Shown here: piece by piece, positions 10,004 to 18,693 of the stretch
How positions within the stretch are numbered: the stretch's first letter is position 1
Layout of the letters: each line of letters opens with the position of its first letter
Source of the DNA: Paraflavitalea devenefica
GTDB lineage: Bacteria > Bacteroidota > Bacteroidia > Chitinophagales > Chitinophagaceae
DNA: 64,000 nucleotides
Reading direction: 5' to 3'
Assembly: GCF_011759375.1 (NCBI RefSeq)
Contig: NZ_JAARML010000007.1
Location: 308,557 to 372,556 of the forward strand
Translations under genes and position numbers: made by a program
The notes under the pieces: generated by a model
The model's database searches: none
Told to the model about the DNA's origin: nothing
What the model saw: only the letters and a program-made list of their open reading frames with translations

Positions 10004-10049
10004 GTGGTACAAATGATCTAAATTGCGGGCGCCCAACCAATTGTACCAC
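10004..10049. promoter_or_regulatory. Nested inverted repeat between sensor kinase and response regulator genes
   Basis: GTGGTACAA (10004-10012) and TTGTACCAC (10041-10049) form a 9-bp perfect inverted repeat with 28 bp between; an 8-bp palindrome GGGCGCCC (10027-10034) sits inside. It fills the kinase-regulator gap and ends 17 bp before the regulator start. It could be a binding site of the LuxR-type regulator or an mRNA hairpin that adjusts the ratio of the two proteins. Confidence 0.4.
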
Positions 10050-10065
10050 CAATCTTGCGTATCCC

Positions 10066-10701
10066 ATGGAAACCGTTTTGATTGCTGATGACCATGAAAT
10101 AGTACGGCGTGGAATCAGGATGCTGATAGAGAGCTTTCCCGAAAAATACCATTGCATAGAAGCAAATTCCTGTACAGCAGTAGCACAAATACTTTCCCGC
10201 GAACGGATACACTATGCCATTCTTGATATGGTATTGGCCGATGGGAATATCTTCTCCATCATCCAGCCAATCGAAGCCTGCAGCCACCACACCAGCATCC
10301 TGGTTTATTCTATGAATGCGGAAAGAATTTATGCCAGGCGGTTCATTGAAAAAGGGGTCCGCGGCTTCCTGTCCAAGCAAACCTCCATCGAAGAACTCGA
10401 AAAGGCGATCCGCAGCATTTTTAAAGGCGAAGTCTATTTAAGTGAGGAACTGAAAGAATCGCTGTTAAACAAGTCCCCCACCAACCTTTCCCAAAACCCT
10501 GTCGACCGGTTGTCCGACAGAGAACTGGAAGTAGTGGAATATGTTGTCATAGGAATGGGCACCAAAGAAATAGCGCAGAAAATGAACCTCGACATAACAA
10601 CCATCAGCACCTACCGCAGACGGGCTTTTGAAAAACTGGAGGTACAGAATACAATTGAGCTGAAAGAAAAATTCTTATTATACAAAACACAGGCCGGCTG
10701 A
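10066..10701 (+). CDS. NarL/LuxR-type response regulator
   Basis: The protein is 211 residues, standard for the NarL family. The receiver domain (1-120) has the acidic pair D8/D9 in LIADDHE, the phosphoacceptor D54 in YAILDMVLADG and K104 in GFLSKQ. The C-terminal LuxR helix-turn-helix (about 148-205) reads LSDRELEVVEYVVIGMGTKE followed by IAQKMNLDITTISTYRRRAF. It most likely receives phosphate from the upstream Y_Y_Y kinase, with which it shares strand and a short gap. Targets are not visible beyond the inverted repeat in front of its own gene. Confidence 0.94.
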   Translation: METVLIADDHEIVRRGIRMLIESFPEKYHCIEANSCTAVAQILSRERIHYAILDMVLADGNIFSIIQPIEACSHHTSILVYSMNAERIYARRFIEKGVRGFLSKQTSIEELEKAIRSIFKGEVYLSEELKESLLNKSPTNLSQNPVDRLSDRELEVVEYVVIGMGTKEIAQKMNLDITTISTYRRRAFEKLEVQNTIELKEKFLLYKTQAG

Positions 10702-10724
10702 ATCCGGTTAGCTGTCTGCTAATG

Positions 10725-10760
10725 ATAAAGCCTGTAATCATTGATTGCAGGCTTTATTAT
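10725..10760 (+). terminator. Rho-independent terminator after the response regulator
   Basis: A long stem, ATAAAGCCTGTAATCA paired with TGATTGCAGGCTTTAT (one mismatch), spans 10725-10757, 24 bp after the stop codon. The T-rich 3' arm serves as the tail. Confidence 0.8.
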
Positions 10761-10897
10761 TGTTGAATAGCCATATACCGTTGTGAGTTATTTACCCGGA
10801 GCCGCCAGTTATTAACCGGTGGTTCCTGGTAGGTAAAGAGGAGGATAATTTTGATGCGTCATTGAATCAATCCTTCTCAAACAATAAATCATTGCAT

Positions 10898-12034
10898 ATG
10901 CAACGGCATCTTGTACGCTTTGTTTTCCTATTATTAATCTGTTCATTTGGCAGGACCGGTTTTGGGCAGGCGCCCCAGCAATTCAATTACCAGGCAGTAT
11001 TGCGGGATGAACATGGACAACCCATGGCCAACAAAACAGTGTCATTGCGTTTACGTATCCGCCATGGCGGTCCTAATGGCGCTGCTAACTATACCGAAGT
11101 ACGTACGGTAACCACCAATCAGTTTGGACTGGTAACAGTAGCTGTAAACGGGCCTGGTGCAGATGCTCAACAGGGCAGTATTAACCTGGTAGACTGGGCC
11201 AATGGAACCAAGTTTTTGCAGGTAGAGGTAGATCATGACAAGGACGGAACTTATACCGACATGGGCGCTACACAGATATTGAGTGCGCCATACGCTATGT
11301 ATGCCAGGCCTCAGGGCGATGCAGGTGGCGACCTCGGCGGTAAATACCCCAACCCTACACTTACTAAAATCCAGGGAAAAGAAGTTGACCTGTCGGGTAC
11401 GCTCTATCATGGCTACACATTAAAGTGGGACCAGGCGAACAATAAATGGGTACCCGGCAAAGACGAAGATGGCGGCCCTGATTATTATTTTAGAGCCACA
11501 AGAGGCCTCAATGAAGACACTTATTTTACCACCGTCTACCAGAATTTTTTCTGGCCATTACTGAGCCAGGCTGGCACGAAATGGAATTATCCTTATACCA
11601 ATCTCCTGCGTTTTCCCCTTGAAGAAGCAGACCCTTACGGAGTTTTCAAGGACAGCGTATTTACTGCACCGGTAGACGGGCACTATGAATTTGAAGTGTT
11701 TCTTTGGTTCCCAAGGTTTTTTCAAACGCCCACCCAACCACCTATTGGTTTTATCATGCTGTGTATGGAAAAGAACGATACCACAAAGTTGGTCTTCTCC
11801 ATGGACTACTATAAGAATGTAGACGAGGCCGACTCCAAACCGGCCCGGTTAAAAAGGGTAGTTTACCTGCAGGCTGGCGATAAACTGAAGTTCAAAATGG
11901 CCAATTCCAGTATAGAGGATAATCCTCCACAGGTAGTGCTGGGACATACGACAACTGTAGTCCATCCCAACGCGACTCAATACTGGCAAATGAACAAGGA
12001 GTGCCTGACTATATCAGGCCGTAGGCTACGATGA
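10898..12034 (+). CDS. Secreted protein with C-terminal C1q/TNF-like beta-sandwich, function unknown
   Basis: The 378-residue protein has a signal peptide (about 1-24) and the Bacteroidota-typical start of the mature part, QQFNYQAVLRDEHGQPMANKTVSLRL, a domain often found at the N-terminus of secreted coat-like or tail-fibre-like proteins. A glycine-rich linker (DAGGDLGGKYPNPTL) follows, the kind that precedes trimeric beta-structures. The C-terminal 170 residues (FTAPVDGHYEFEVFLWFP, YLQAGDKLKFKM) look like a C1q-fold jelly roll. A role in surface assembly is inference. The ATG at 10898 gives a clean signal peptide; a TTG 36 bp upstream does not. It is monocistronic, convergent with the sigma-54 regulator gene. 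Confidence 0.75.
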   Translation: MQRHLVRFVFLLLICSFGRTGFGQAPQQFNYQAVLRDEHGQPMANKTVSLRLRIRHGGPNGAANYTEVRTVTTNQFGLVTVAVNGPGADAQQGSINLVDWANGTKFLQVEVDHDKDGTYTDMGATQILSAPYAMYARPQGDAGGDLGGKYPNPTLTKIQGKEVDLSGTLYHGYTLKWDQANNKWVPGKDEDGGPDYYFRATRGLNEDTYFTTVYQNFFWPLLSQAGTKWNYPYTNLLRFPLEEADPYGVFKDSVFTAPVDGHYEFEVFLWFPRFFQTPTQPPIGFIMLCMEKNDTTKLVFSMDYYKNVDEADSKPARLKRVVYLQAGDKLKFKMANSSIEDNPPQVVLGHTTTVVHPNATQYWQMNKECLTISGRRLR

Positions 12035-12120
12035 CGCCGGATGGCAGTTTTTTTTGAGAGCTGACGTAAAGGGCTGGAAGCATGCGAGCGTTGCAAAGAA
12101 TAGTAGCAGACCAGCCATCA

Positions 12121-13515
12121 TTAAGCTTCGCCTTTGCGGGCGCTGACCTTCTTTTCTATGCCCAGTTTCTTCAACCGTGAGAAAAGCGTATTGGCATTGA
12201 TAGCGAGGAGTTCCGCGGCCCCTCCTTTGCCGGAGATCTTCCAGTTGCATTGTTCAAGTACAGCTATGATATGGTCTCTTTCATTGTCTGCCATGGTCTT
12301 GGTCTTCTTCGTATCGGTGGTGGTGGCGGCACTGCCGGCCGGAAGGGATCCCGCTTTCAGGAGAAGGTGATCGATCTCCGTACCTTCTGCCAGCAAAACG
12401 GTTCGCTCCACGATGTTCTGCAATTCGCGCACATTGCCGGGCCAGTTATACTGTAGAAGGGTATGAATAACTGCTGAAGAAAAGCCGCTGATGATTTTTC
12501 CTGCTTCCCGGGCATGGATGGCCAAAAAATGAAGGGCGAGCGGCAAAATATCGTCCTTCCGTTCACGCAAGGGAAGCAGGTGCAGGGGAAATACATTGAG
12601 GCGGTAATAAAGATCCACCCGGAAACGGCAGGCTGCTACCTCCTGTTCCAGGTCGCGGTTGGTGGCGGCGATGATGCGCACATTGATCTTTTTAACCCGG
12701 CCGCCAATGCTTTCTATTTCTCTTTCCTGGAGCACACGCAGGAACTTCACCTGTGCATCAAGGGGGAGTTCCCCTACTTCATCCAGGAAAATAGTTCCAC
12801 CGTCGGCCTGTTCAAACTTCCCGATGCGTTGATGGAGGGCGCCCGTGAAGGCGCCTTTTTCATGACCAAACAATTCCGACTCGATCAGGTTGGCGGGTAA
12901 AGCGCCGCAGTTCACTACCACGAACGGCTTCGTGCTGCGCGGAGAGGACTGGTGAATGGCCTGTGCCACCCGTTCCTTGCCGGTGCCATTTTCTCCCAGG
13001 ATGAGCACGGAAGTATTGGAAGGGGCCACGATCCTGATATGCTTCAATAACTCCTGGTGGGCAGGGCCACTGCCTATAATGCCGCCGGTGGCTGCATCAG
13101 CGGGTGGACCGGGTGCTGGCCTGTTGGCTTTCCTGCTCGCTTCCTTTTCCTGGTGGAGGTACCACGCCACATCGAGCATCACCAGCACATCGCTTTTCCG
13201 GAATGGCTTCACCAGGAAACCGTATGGTTTGGTGCTTTTGGCAGCATCCAGCACCTCTTTATTCGAGTTGGCCGAAAGATATACAAAGGGGATATGCTGT
13301 TTCTCCAGGGTCCTGGCGAGATCGATGCCGGTAAGCGGTCCCTGCAAAAAAATGTCGAGTAGTACAAGGTGGGGCTTTTCCTTTTCAAGAATGGTGAGGG
13401 CAATAGGCACAGACCGGGCAATGGAACATACCTCGTATCCGGCTCCCAGCAACGTGTGCTTTAAGTTATTGGCTTCGATGAACTGATCTTCCACTATCAA
13501 TATCCGGATGTTCAT
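12121..13515 (-). CDS. NtrC-family sigma-54-dependent response regulator
   Basis: The 464-residue protein has three domains. A receiver (1-120) carries the phosphoacceptor D54 in LVLLDIFLQGP and K103 in FLVKPF. A sigma-54-activating AAA+ domain (about 147-380) has Walker A GENGTGKE (174-181), the sigma-54 contact loop GAFTGA (221-226) and the Walker B/switch region GGTIFLDEVGELP. A Fis-type helix-turn-helix closes the protein (NWKISGKGGAAELLAINANT). It opens promoters with RpoN after phosphorylation. The start overlaps the stop of the upstream kinase gene by 4 bp (ATGA), so the two are translationally coupled partners. No -24/-12 target promoter was identified with confidence in the window. 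Confidence 0.95.
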   Translation of the reverse strand: MNIRILIVEDQFIEANNLKHTLLGAGYEVCSIARSVPIALTILEKEKPHLVLLDIFLQGPLTGIDLARTLEKQHIPFVYLSANSNKEVLDAAKSTKPYGFLVKPFRKSDVLVMLDVAWYLHQEKEASRKANRPAPGPPADAATGGIIGSGPAHQELLKHIRIVAPSNTSVLILGENGTGKERVAQAIHQSSPRSTKPFVVVNCGALPANLIESELFGHEKGAFTGALHQRIGKFEQADGGTIFLDEVGELPLDAQVKFLRVLQEREIESIGGRVKKINVRIIAATNRDLEQEVAACRFRVDLYYRLNVFPLHLLPLRERKDDILPLALHFLAIHAREAGKIISGFSSAVIHTLLQYNWPGNVRELQNIVERTVLLAEGTEIDHLLLKAGSLPAGSAATTTDTKKTKTMADNERDHIIAVLEQCNWKISGKGGAAELLAINANTLFSRLKKLGIEKKVSARKGEA

Positions 13516-16037
13516 ACCGATACCTCCTTTTCTTTTTCAGACTGAAAGGTAGGATAGAATAGAGAATTGGGGGTAAATCTGACGGTGATCTTTGTTCCTC
13601 CATCGCTGACAAATTCAATCTGTCCATTGATCTCTTCACTTAATCCTTTCATCAGCTCCACGCCCAGCGAATTAAGGGTTTTGTCTTTGATGTCCTCATC
13701 GATACCGATGCCATCGTCGGCCACCTCCAGCACTGCTTCGCCTGCCGTCTGGTACATGTACACCTGTATAGTGCCCTTGCGATCGCCTGGGAACGCATAT
13801 TTGATGGAGTTGGTAACGGCTTCGTTAACAATGAGCGCGATGGGAATGGCGACGCATACATCAAGCCGCAGCGGCTCAACCTCGGTCTGGAAAAGGATCT
13901 TATTCGTATTTCCAAAACTTTGCTTGAGGTATTGGATGAACTCAGGCAAATAGTTACTCATTTCAATGCTCTTCATATTGTCAACCTGGTAAAGTTTCTG
14001 GTGTATCAGCGACATGGCATAGATCCTGTGCTGGCTGCTTTCAATGGCTTTGAGTGCATCGTTCTCCAGGAATACCGCCTGCGATTCCAGCAGGCAGATG
14101 ATCGTTTGAAGGTTGTTCTTCACGCGGTGGTGCACCTCCTTCAGCAACCAGTCTTTTTCTTTCAGCAGGTGTTGCAATTGATCATTCTGTGTAGTCACCA
14201 GTTGGTTGGCACGTTGTTTCTGCCGGTACTGCCTGTAAAATAGTACCGCCAGTAACAGGAATACGAGGGTGGCGGCGATGCTGATATTGCGAATGAAACG
14301 TGCCTGCTTCAGGTTATCCAGCCGCAGTTGACTGGTTTCGTTCGCTGACTTTATCTCTGTATCCTTTTGGCGGATGATCAATTCCTTTTTCTCCGTTTCG
14401 TACTCCACCTGGAGGCGGTTCAGACGACGGGTTTTGGCAACATCAGCTATAGAATCATTAAGTAGAGTATATTGAAGATGATGCTCCAGCGCAGCCTGGT
14501 AATTACCGGCGGCCGAGTCTATCTTGTACTGCAGCCGGCGGATATCACGCAGGTTGCTCACCATATAAAACAGGTTGGGCGAGTTCGCATTCATCCTGGC
14601 GGCTATGGCCAGGTAAGGCGCCGCTTCTGTAAAACGCTGCTGATGCACATAGAAGCGGGCCATTTTATAATTAACCTCTGCGCCGGTTACAGTGAAGTAC
14701 ATCGGCATAATCTCACGGGCCTTGAATTGCCGGGCCGGCTTGTCAAGCGCCATCATCTCCCGGTAATATTGTCCGGCCAGCGCCGGCTTATTGAGCGCAG
14801 CATAAACATCGCCTTTGGCAGCAGCAATAGATTGCTCCTGGTGCGGGTTCTTCGGCGGCTTTTGGGCTTCCATCTCCTGCAGGTAGGCCAGCGCCTTATC
14901 CGGTTGTCCCAACTGGATATATTCGTCTGTTACCCGCTGTGCAATAAAGTAAGGCAGGAATCTGACAGCGTCCTTGCAGTCGAGGAAATAAGACAGGGCC
15001 TTTAGGTGTTGCCCGTCCTCTGCATAAATGAGGCCCAGGAGCGCCTTGTTATAAGCACTCGGCGGGTCTCCAAGTTCCTGCTCGTTCTTTTCTGTGATCA
15101 GTGCCCACTCCAGCGCCGCTTCAAGGTTACCGGTAGCAAAGCTCAGCCAGCCAAGCGCCCGGGTAGCGGGATATAGCTTTTTCCTGCCGAGTTGCTTACG
15201 CCATTCCAATGCTTGCAGGAACTGGGCTTTGGCCGTATCGAACCGGTAATGGAACATATTCACGGCGGCCATATCTTCCATCACAGAATAAAGGTTCGCG
15301 GTGTCTTTCAACCGGCGGTACAATTGCAGCGCTGTTCCGTGGGCCCACATGACGTCCCGGTAACTACTGTCCGTGTCCGGCATGTATTTACCCAGTTCCG
15401 ACCAGATATGCGCTTCCCTGGAAAGCTCTTTACTTTGTTGCAGATCACGGATAATTTCGAGAAAAGCATCCTTCCCTTTTTGCAATTGTTCCGATGAAAA
15501 ATAATACTTGCCCAGCGCAATAAGGCTTTCGTGTTTCCATTCAACCGATCCAATGGCCCGGGCAGTTTGCAGCGCCCGGGTAAAATACGTCAAAGCAGTA
15601 TCCAGTGCAGGCTTTTTCAACCCGGGACTGAACAGAAATCCTTCGCCGATACGGATCAGTAAACGTACCTGCTGCTCCTTACTTACCTGGGGCAGCAGGC
15701 TTCTGGCATTATCGTACTTGTCTTTCTTTGTATAGGCTATACACAGGAGATTGGCGCTCTCATTAATGCCCGGTTCATACTTCAATTGTTTGGCCAGGGC
15801 CAGAGAACGGCTGCCATAACTGATCATACTGTCAAGGCTATATTCCTTGCGCCAGTGAAAATCAGCCAGGGCAAACAACGCATGTACCCTGCCTGTATCC
15901 GGCCTGGTCAGGGCCAGGCGCTCCAATAAGGCAGCTTTTTGTGGGGAAACAGGTGACTTGGCCGGGTCTGTTTGTCTTGCGGTAACCGTGGCATGGAATG
16001 CCAGCAAAACAGTCAGCAGAAGTAGGTGTCGGTTCAT
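13512..16037 (-). CDS. Sensor histidine kinase with periplasmic TPR repeats, HisKA_2 type
   Basis: The 841-residue protein has a signal peptide (MNRHLLLLTVLLAFHATVTA), about ten TPR-like helical repeats up to residue 540, one transmembrane helix (ISIAATLVFLLLAVLFY, about 575-592), a short coiled coil and a HisKA_2/HATPase core. The phosphoacceptor motif is KEVHHRVKNNLQTI (H636/H637), and ATP-binding boxes appear as NEAVTNSIKYAF and VADDGIGIDED. HisKA_2 kinases with TPR sensors are common in Bacteroidota. It is translationally coupled to the NtrC-type regulator downstream. The signal sensed is unknown; TPRs suggest a protein or peptide partner in the periplasm. Confidence 0.93.
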   Translation of the reverse strand: MNRHLLLLTVLLAFHATVTARQTDPAKSPVSPQKAALLERLALTRPDTGRVHALFALADFHWRKEYSLDSMISYGSRSLALAKQLKYEPGINESANLLCIAYTKKDKYDNARSLLPQVSKEQQVRLLIRIGEGFLFSPGLKKPALDTALTYFTRALQTARAIGSVEWKHESLIALGKYYFSSEQLQKGKDAFLEIIRDLQQSKELSREAHIWSELGKYMPDTDSSYRDVMWAHGTALQLYRRLKDTANLYSVMEDMAAVNMFHYRFDTAKAQFLQALEWRKQLGRKKLYPATRALGWLSFATGNLEAALEWALITEKNEQELGDPPSAYNKALLGLIYAEDGQHLKALSYFLDCKDAVRFLPYFIAQRVTDEYIQLGQPDKALAYLQEMEAQKPPKNPHQEQSIAAAKGDVYAALNKPALAGQYYREMMALDKPARQFKAREIMPMYFTVTGAEVNYKMARFYVHQQRFTEAAPYLAIAARMNANSPNLFYMVSNLRDIRRLQYKIDSAAGNYQAALEHHLQYTLLNDSIADVAKTRRLNRLQVEYETEKKELIIRQKDTEIKSANETSQLRLDNLKQARFIRNISIAATLVFLLLAVLFYRQYRQKQRANQLVTTQNDQLQHLLKEKDWLLKEVHHRVKNNLQTIICLLESQAVFLENDALKAIESSQHRIYAMSLIHQKLYQVDNMKSIEMSNYLPEFIQYLKQSFGNTNKILFQTEVEPLRLDVCVAIPIALIVNEAVTNSIKYAFPGDRKGTIQVYMYQTAGEAVLEVADDGIGIDEDIKDKTLNSLGVELMKGLSEEINGQIEFVSDGGTKITVRFTPNSLFYPTFQSEKEKEVSV

Positions 16038-16132
16038 CGTTGCGCTGTTTATGTGCCGTAGAGAATGAATGACATACTAAAAATAAACAATTGTCAAGTG
16101 TTCACGCACCAAAAGATCAGTTTTTGAATATA

Positions 16133-16148
16133 CACAAACCGGTTTGTG
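16133..16148. promoter_or_regulatory. Perfect 16-bp palindrome, candidate repressor operator for the efflux operon
   Basis: CACAAACCGGTTTGTG is perfectly palindromic and is flanked by AT-rich arms (GAATATA on the left, ATATTTC on the right), extending the dyad weakly. It lies in the divergent region between the TPR kinase gene (start 16037) and the TolC gene (start 16259). Size and symmetry fit a TetR-family operator, a common control of MFS efflux pumps, but no TetR gene is nearby. Confidence 0.55.
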
Positions 16149-16258
16149 ATATTTCGTGAATCCACAGTCAGTTCGTAAGGGATGGCCGTAATATCCCAGC
16201 ATGGATAAGGCAAATGCGCATTGGCATAATAAATGTAAGGGTTGTTGAAAGAGGAAAA

Positions 16259-17626
16259 ATGTATATGAACAGCAAGACGATGAAACTATGCAGCATTGGA
16301 AAACTACTAAAGCAAGGTATGTATCCCCTCTTTTTTAGTGTATCGGTTTGTAGCCTCCAGGGACAGACAGTAAATAGTACAACTATTAAACTTTCCCTCC
16401 TGGAGGCTATCCGGTATGCAAAAGGATCCAACAAACTGATTGATGTATTGAAAACCGAGGAAAGTGCCACAAAATTAGATATAGAAGATGCCAAAATGGG
16501 CGTACTACCCCGTATTCAAAGCAATGCTGTTTATCAGCGTTACACCAAAGCAACGCTATTCGATGGCGTGCTGGGCGATCCGCATCAGATCCCCAAACCA
16601 CCAGATCCAAACGCCGGAGCCCTCGCCTTGGAATCATCTTTTAATGTATACGCAGGTGGCAGACAAAGATCGGTGATTACAGACCTGGAGCGCAAAAATG
16701 AACTGGCTTCTATTAACACCAGGGAACAGGAAGCGAATATCGGATTACAGGTAGCGCTGCAATACCTGGATATGATCAGGCTTTACTTCCAGGAACGTCT
16801 TATAAAAGATCAGCTAGCCAGGGCGTATACACGCCTGAAGAACATTAACACCTTTTATGCCAACGGCAAAGTAACCAAAAGCGATGTCTTAAGAGCAGAG
16901 GTGGTATTATCCAATGTACTGTTAAGTGAAACCGCCAATAAAAATGACTACCTGATCAGCAATCAAAAGCTGAATACACTATTAAACCTGGACGGGTTTA
17001 CAACAATCATCCCTGTAGATACCACCTCATTGATCCTGTACGACAGTTTGCTATTAGAAGAATTACTACAGGATTATGGAGGCTCCTATGCCATTTTAAA
17101 AGCGCAGAAGTATATTGAGCTCCAGGAAAACCGGACAAGGTTGGTGAAGTCATTCAATCTTCCGGCTGTAGCCATATTTGGCGGTTATGGCTTCAACTAT
17201 CCAAACACCTTGCTTTTTCCGGCTGTTGCACAAACATTGGGGGTGGGCACAGCCGGCATCCGGGTTACCTATGAACTATCGTCACTATACCAGAACAAAG
17301 ACAAGGTCAGATCCTCCCGCCTGCGGGAGACAGCATTAAAAGACCAGAAACGATGGATAGCCGGCAATGTGCAGCAAGAGACCAAAGCATTGGCCATTAA
17401 ATACCATGAAGCAGTTACCCGCATGCAGGTCATTATAAAATCCATTGAACAGGCGGAAACAAACTTCAACATACAAAACACCAAATACCTTAACCAGCTC
17501 ACCTTATTAACCGATCTCCTGGAAGCCGACAATCTTTACCAGGAGTCCAGGTTCAACTACATACAGGCCAATATTGCCGCCTTATCCATATACTACCGTT
17601 TACTTTTTATAACCGGCAAACTTTAA
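16259..17626 (+). CDS. TolC family outer membrane efflux protein
   Basis: This protein of about 455 residues has an N-terminal export signal (YPLFFSVSVCSLQGQ) and two long helical OEP halves. Visible family features are the repeated amphipathic coiled-coil segments (EQEANIGLQVALQYLDMIRL, VTKSDVLRAEVVLSNVLLSE, TLLTDLLEADNLYQESRFNY). It forms the outer-membrane channel of a tripartite pump with the HlyD-type adaptor and MFS pump that follow. The ATG at 16259 follows an AGAGGA sequence; an upstream ATG at 16214 and a second ATG at 16265 are alternatives. It is the first gene of the operon, with only 11 bp to the next gene. Confidence 0.9.
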   Translation: MYMNSKTMKLCSIGKLLKQGMYPLFFSVSVCSLQGQTVNSTTIKLSLLEAIRYAKGSNKLIDVLKTEESATKLDIEDAKMGVLPRIQSNAVYQRYTKATLFDGVLGDPHQIPKPPDPNAGALALESSFNVYAGGRQRSVITDLERKNELASINTREQEANIGLQVALQYLDMIRLYFQERLIKDQLARAYTRLKNINTFYANGKVTKSDVLRAEVVLSNVLLSETANKNDYLISNQKLNTLLNLDGFTTIIPVDTTSLILYDSLLLEELLQDYGGSYAILKAQKYIELQENRTRLVKSFNLPAVAIFGGYGFNYPNTLLFPAVAQTLGVGTAGIRVTYELSSLYQNKDKVRSSRLRETALKDQKRWIAGNVQQETKALAIKYHEAVTRMQVIIKSIEQAETNFNIQNTKYLNQLTLLTDLLEADNLYQESRFNYIQANIAALSIYYRLLFITGKL

Positions 17627-17637
17627 AGCAAAACAAA

Positions 17638-18687
17638 ATGGAAACAAAAAATAATAAAGCATCGCGCTTTGTGAATATGCTCATCAAAGCGATCGCTGTA
17701 TCGGTAGTCATAATAGGACTTATTTATTTTGTCCGGTATCTTGTATACATAGACGAATACGAAGACACCAATGATGCACAGGTCGATTCCTTCATCAATC
17801 CTGTTTCTGCACGGGCCGGCGGCTTTATCAGGGAAGTGTTATTTGAGGAGCACCAGCCAGTAAAACAAGGAGACACACTGGTTATCCTCGACAACAGGGA
17901 ATACCTGCAGAAAGTAAAAGAAGCCGGGGCCTTGCTGGAAGATACCAGGGCGCAGCAGGAAATACTGGACGCAGCCATAAGATCAGCCCAAACCGCCACA
18001 CTGGTCAACAGAGATCAGATCAATGCTGCCCAGGCAAGACGCTGGCAACAGGAACAGGACATAAAAAGATTCAGGAACCTGTTGAATGAAGAAGCCGTTA
18101 CACTCTCAGATTTCGAACAGGTTCAAACAAGATATGATATAACAAACAGTGATTACAGCGCTGCTATCAATAGCTTAAAAACCGGAGACAGCAAGGTACG
18201 CGAGTTGCAAGCCAGGTACAATGCGCTGTTTGCAGCCCGGAAACGGGCCGAAGCAGTACTGGATCTGGCAAAGCTTAACCTGAGTTATACGGTCATCACT
18301 TCACCCTATAATGGTTATACCGGAAGGAAAACCATCCTGGAAGGACAGCAGGTACAGGCAGGACAGCCACTGGTGTCCGTAGTCAATACAAATGACAAAT
18401 GGGTGATTGCAAACTTTAAAGAAACCCAGGTTCACGGCATGTATATAGGACAACCCGTTGAGATAGAGGCCGACGCCATCCCCGGCAGCACATTTCAGGG
18501 AAAAATAGAAGCTATATCCGCATCCACCGGATCAAAGTTCTCTTTGCTGCCGGCAGATAATTCAACCGGCAATTTTGTAAAGATCGTACAGCGGGTTCCG
18601 GTTAAGATAATATTTAATGAAGGCGACGTGGAAGCACTCAAAGCAGGAATGAACGTAAAGATCAAGGTGAAGAAAGCTACAAAATAA
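17638..18687 (+). CDS. HlyD/EmrA family periplasmic adaptor subunit
   Basis: The 349-residue protein has one N-terminal transmembrane helix (AIAVSVVIIGLIYFVRYL), then a biotinyl-lipoyl-like half-motif (SARAGGFIREVLFEEHQPVKQGDTL), a coiled-coil hairpin (about 85-195), the second lipoyl half with YTVITSPYNGYTGRKTILEG and a beta-barrel domain (about 240-345). Length and order match EmrA. It bridges the MFS pump in the inner membrane and the TolC-like channel. The gene sits between them, 11 bp after the channel gene and 6 bp before the transporter gene. Confidence 0.94.
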   Translation: METKNNKASRFVNMLIKAIAVSVVIIGLIYFVRYLVYIDEYEDTNDAQVDSFINPVSARAGGFIREVLFEEHQPVKQGDTLVILDNREYLQKVKEAGALLEDTRAQQEILDAAIRSAQTATLVNRDQINAAQARRWQQEQDIKRFRNLLNEEAVTLSDFEQVQTRYDITNSDYSAAINSLKTGDSKVRELQARYNALFAARKRAEAVLDLAKLNLSYTVITSPYNGYTGRKTILEGQQVQAGQPLVSVVNTNDKWVIANFKETQVHGMYIGQPVEIEADAIPGSTFQGKIEAISASTGSKFSLLPADNSTGNFVKIVQRVPVKIIFNEGDVEALKAGMNVKIKVKKATK

Positions 18688-18693
18688 AGCAGG

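Noticed and set aside
12956..13486. Plus-strand frame of 176 residues opposite the NtrC-type regulator
   Set aside because: Composition is Ser/Arg-skewed as in antisense shadows, and the sigma-54 activator on the other strand is unambiguous.
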